Source of the DNA: Streptomyces sp. R41
Lineage (GTDB): Bacteria; Actinomycetota; Actinomycetes; Streptomycetales; Streptomycetaceae
Assembly (NCBI RefSeq): GCF_041053055.1
Contig: NZ_CP163443.1
Location: 8,787,001 to 8,851,000, forward strand
Length of the DNA stretch: 64,000 nt
Direction: 5' to 3'
Positions within the stretch are counted from its first letter, which is position 1. Every line of letters begins with the position of its first letter. Both the position numbers and the translations under genes were made by a program. Shown in pieces: positions 63,228 through 64,000 of this stretch. The notes under the pieces were generated by a model. That model was not told the origin of the DNA. It was given only the letters and a program-made list of their open reading frames with translations, and searched no databases.

Positions 63228-63296
63228 TTCCGGTGGCACGCCGCAGCGCTGGTGGCGCCGCAGCCGGCCAGGATCGGGCGAGCCGAAGAAGCACTG

Positions 63297-63965
63297 TCAG
63301 GCGGAGCCCGGCGTCACCAGACCCGTCTCGTACGCGCAGATCACCGCCTGCACCCGGTCCCGCAGTCCCAGCTTGCTCAGCATGTTGCTGACATGGGTCT
63401 TGACGGTGTGTTCACTCACGAAGAGCGTCGTCGCGATCTCCGCGTTGGACAGGCCGCGGGCCAGCAGCCGGAGGGTCTCCTCCTCGCGGGCGGTGAGGAT
63501 GTCGAGCCGGGCCGGCGTCGGTTCCTGGGTGGCGTCGGCGTGGCGGCGCCGGATGATGTCGGCGACCAGACGGCGGGTCACCGAGGGTGCGAGGAGCGAG
63601 TCGCCCGCCGCGACGACACGGACCGCGTGCACCAGGTCGTCCCGCCGAACATCCTTGAGCAGGAAGCCACTCGCTCCCGCGTACAGGGCCTCGTACACGT
63701 ACTCGTCGAGGTCGAACGTGGTCAGCATGACGACCTTGCAGCCCGACTCCGCGCACACCAGGCGGGCCGCCTCCAGGCCGTCCATGTGCGGCATGCGGAT
63801 GTCGAGCAGCAGGACATCGGGCGTGTGCTGCCGTACCGCGGCCACGGCTTCCACGCCGTCCCCGGCCTCCGCCACCACCTCGATGTCCGGCTGCGCCTCC
63901 AGGATCATGCTGAAGCCACTGCGCACCAGCTCCTGGTCGTCGGCGACCACCACGCGGATGCTCAC
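63297..63965 (-). CDS. NarL/LuxR-family response regulator
   Basis: A 222-residue two-component response regulator. The receiver has VVVADDQELVR at the acidic pocket, phospho-Asp in DVLLLDIRMPHMDGLEA, and Lys in SGFLLKDVRRDD. The C-terminal LuxR helix-turn-helix reads LARGLSNAEIATTLFVSEHT. The GTG start at 63965 overlaps the stop codon of the upstream kinase fragment (GTGA), so the pair is coupled. Confidence 0.94.
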   Translation of the reverse strand: MSIRVVVADDQELVRSGFSMILEAQPDIEVVAEAGDGVEAVAAVRQHTPDVLLLDIRMPHMDGLEAARLVCAESGCKVVMLTTFDLDEYVYEALYAGASGFLLKDVRRDDLVHAVRVVAAGDSLLAPSVTRRLVADIIRRRHADATQEPTPARLDILTAREEETLRLLARGLSNAEIATTLFVSEHTVKTHVSNMLSKLGLRDRVQAVICAYETGLVTPGSA

Positions 63966-64000
63966 CCCAGGGCCGCCTGCCGGTCGGCGCCGGCCGGCAG
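63962..64000 (-). CDS. Sensor histidine kinase, last codons only
   Basis: Twelve codons and a TGA run off the right edge in the minus direction (reading LPAGADRQAALG). The GTGA overlap with the response regulator start is the standard kinase-regulator junction in Streptomyces, so a histidine kinase is inferred; no domain is visible. Confidence 0.5.
   Translation of the reverse strand: MPAGADRQAALG

Overview
The window is high-GC actinobacterial chromosome, almost certainly Streptomyces. The evidence is dense coding with G/C third positions, GTG and TTG starts behind GGAGG boxes, many GTGA/ATGA overlaps, twin-arginine-like and lipoprotein signal sequences, and a complete actinobacterial pentose-phosphate operon that includes opcA. 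No rRNA, tRNA, CRISPR array, insertion sequence or phage gene was seen.

Layout. 1-5354: end of a polar amino-acid-type ABC transporter (ATPase fragment and binding lipoprotein), then a short Cys-Cys leader peptide with competing hairpins ahead of two FMN-dependent monooxygenases of the sulfur-scavenging type. 5524-9745: two secreted proteins, one a 1238-residue propeller/anchor/lectin mosaic. 9702-19601: the most unusual locus. It encodes a CDP-alcohol phosphatidyltransferase, a Zn-type dehydrogenase, a degenerate 6-pyruvoyl-tetrahydropterin-synthase homologue, a glycosyltransferase, a methyltransferase, a flippase-like membrane protein, a creatininase-family amidohydrolase and a GTP cyclohydrolase II. 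The cyclohydrolase carries Met at the switch position that is Tyr in ordinary enzymes. An ornithine-cyclodeaminase-like gene and an FAD amine oxidase gene follow by 4-bp overlaps. The set fits GTP being opened to a formylamino-pyrimidine, deformylated, then glycosylated, methylated and possibly lipid-linked; the product is unknown to me.

19611-25413: serine hydrolase, two MFS exporters, TetR, a PPOX-type flavoprotein and a VOC protein. 25514-30882: shikimate/quinate use (MHS-type importer, TetR, shikimate dehydrogenase, 3-dehydroshikimate dehydratase fused to an HPPD-like domain), with related operator sequences in front of importer and dehydrogenase. 30891-36307: secreted GH31 enzyme, amino-acid permease, unknown protein. 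36315-42237: a catalase-like/fatty-acid alpha-dioxygenase fusion, a nitroreductase-like protein and a divergent class 3 lipase, with a perfect 18-bp palindrome between the divergent starts; this looks like a bacterial oxylipin module.

42255-53214: TerB, then the operon tkt-tal-zwf-opcA-pgi-gnd-histidine phosphatase read leftward, with an AraC regulator diverging from tkt. Zwf carries a 180-residue repetitive N-terminal extension. 53262-64000: GH16 glucanase behind two LacI-type operators, a broken neighbour, an L,D-transpeptidase, an FAD-oxidoreductase/TPR fusion, an MMPL transporter, a nitrilase-family amidase, and a NarL-type response regulator whose kinase partner is cut by the window end.

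From memory, Streptomyces coelicolor has the cyclohydrolase (SCO6655) almost adjacent to the pentose-phosphate operon (about SCO6657-SCO6663). If so, about 23 kb of accessory genes (19.6-42.2 kb here) separate them in this strain.
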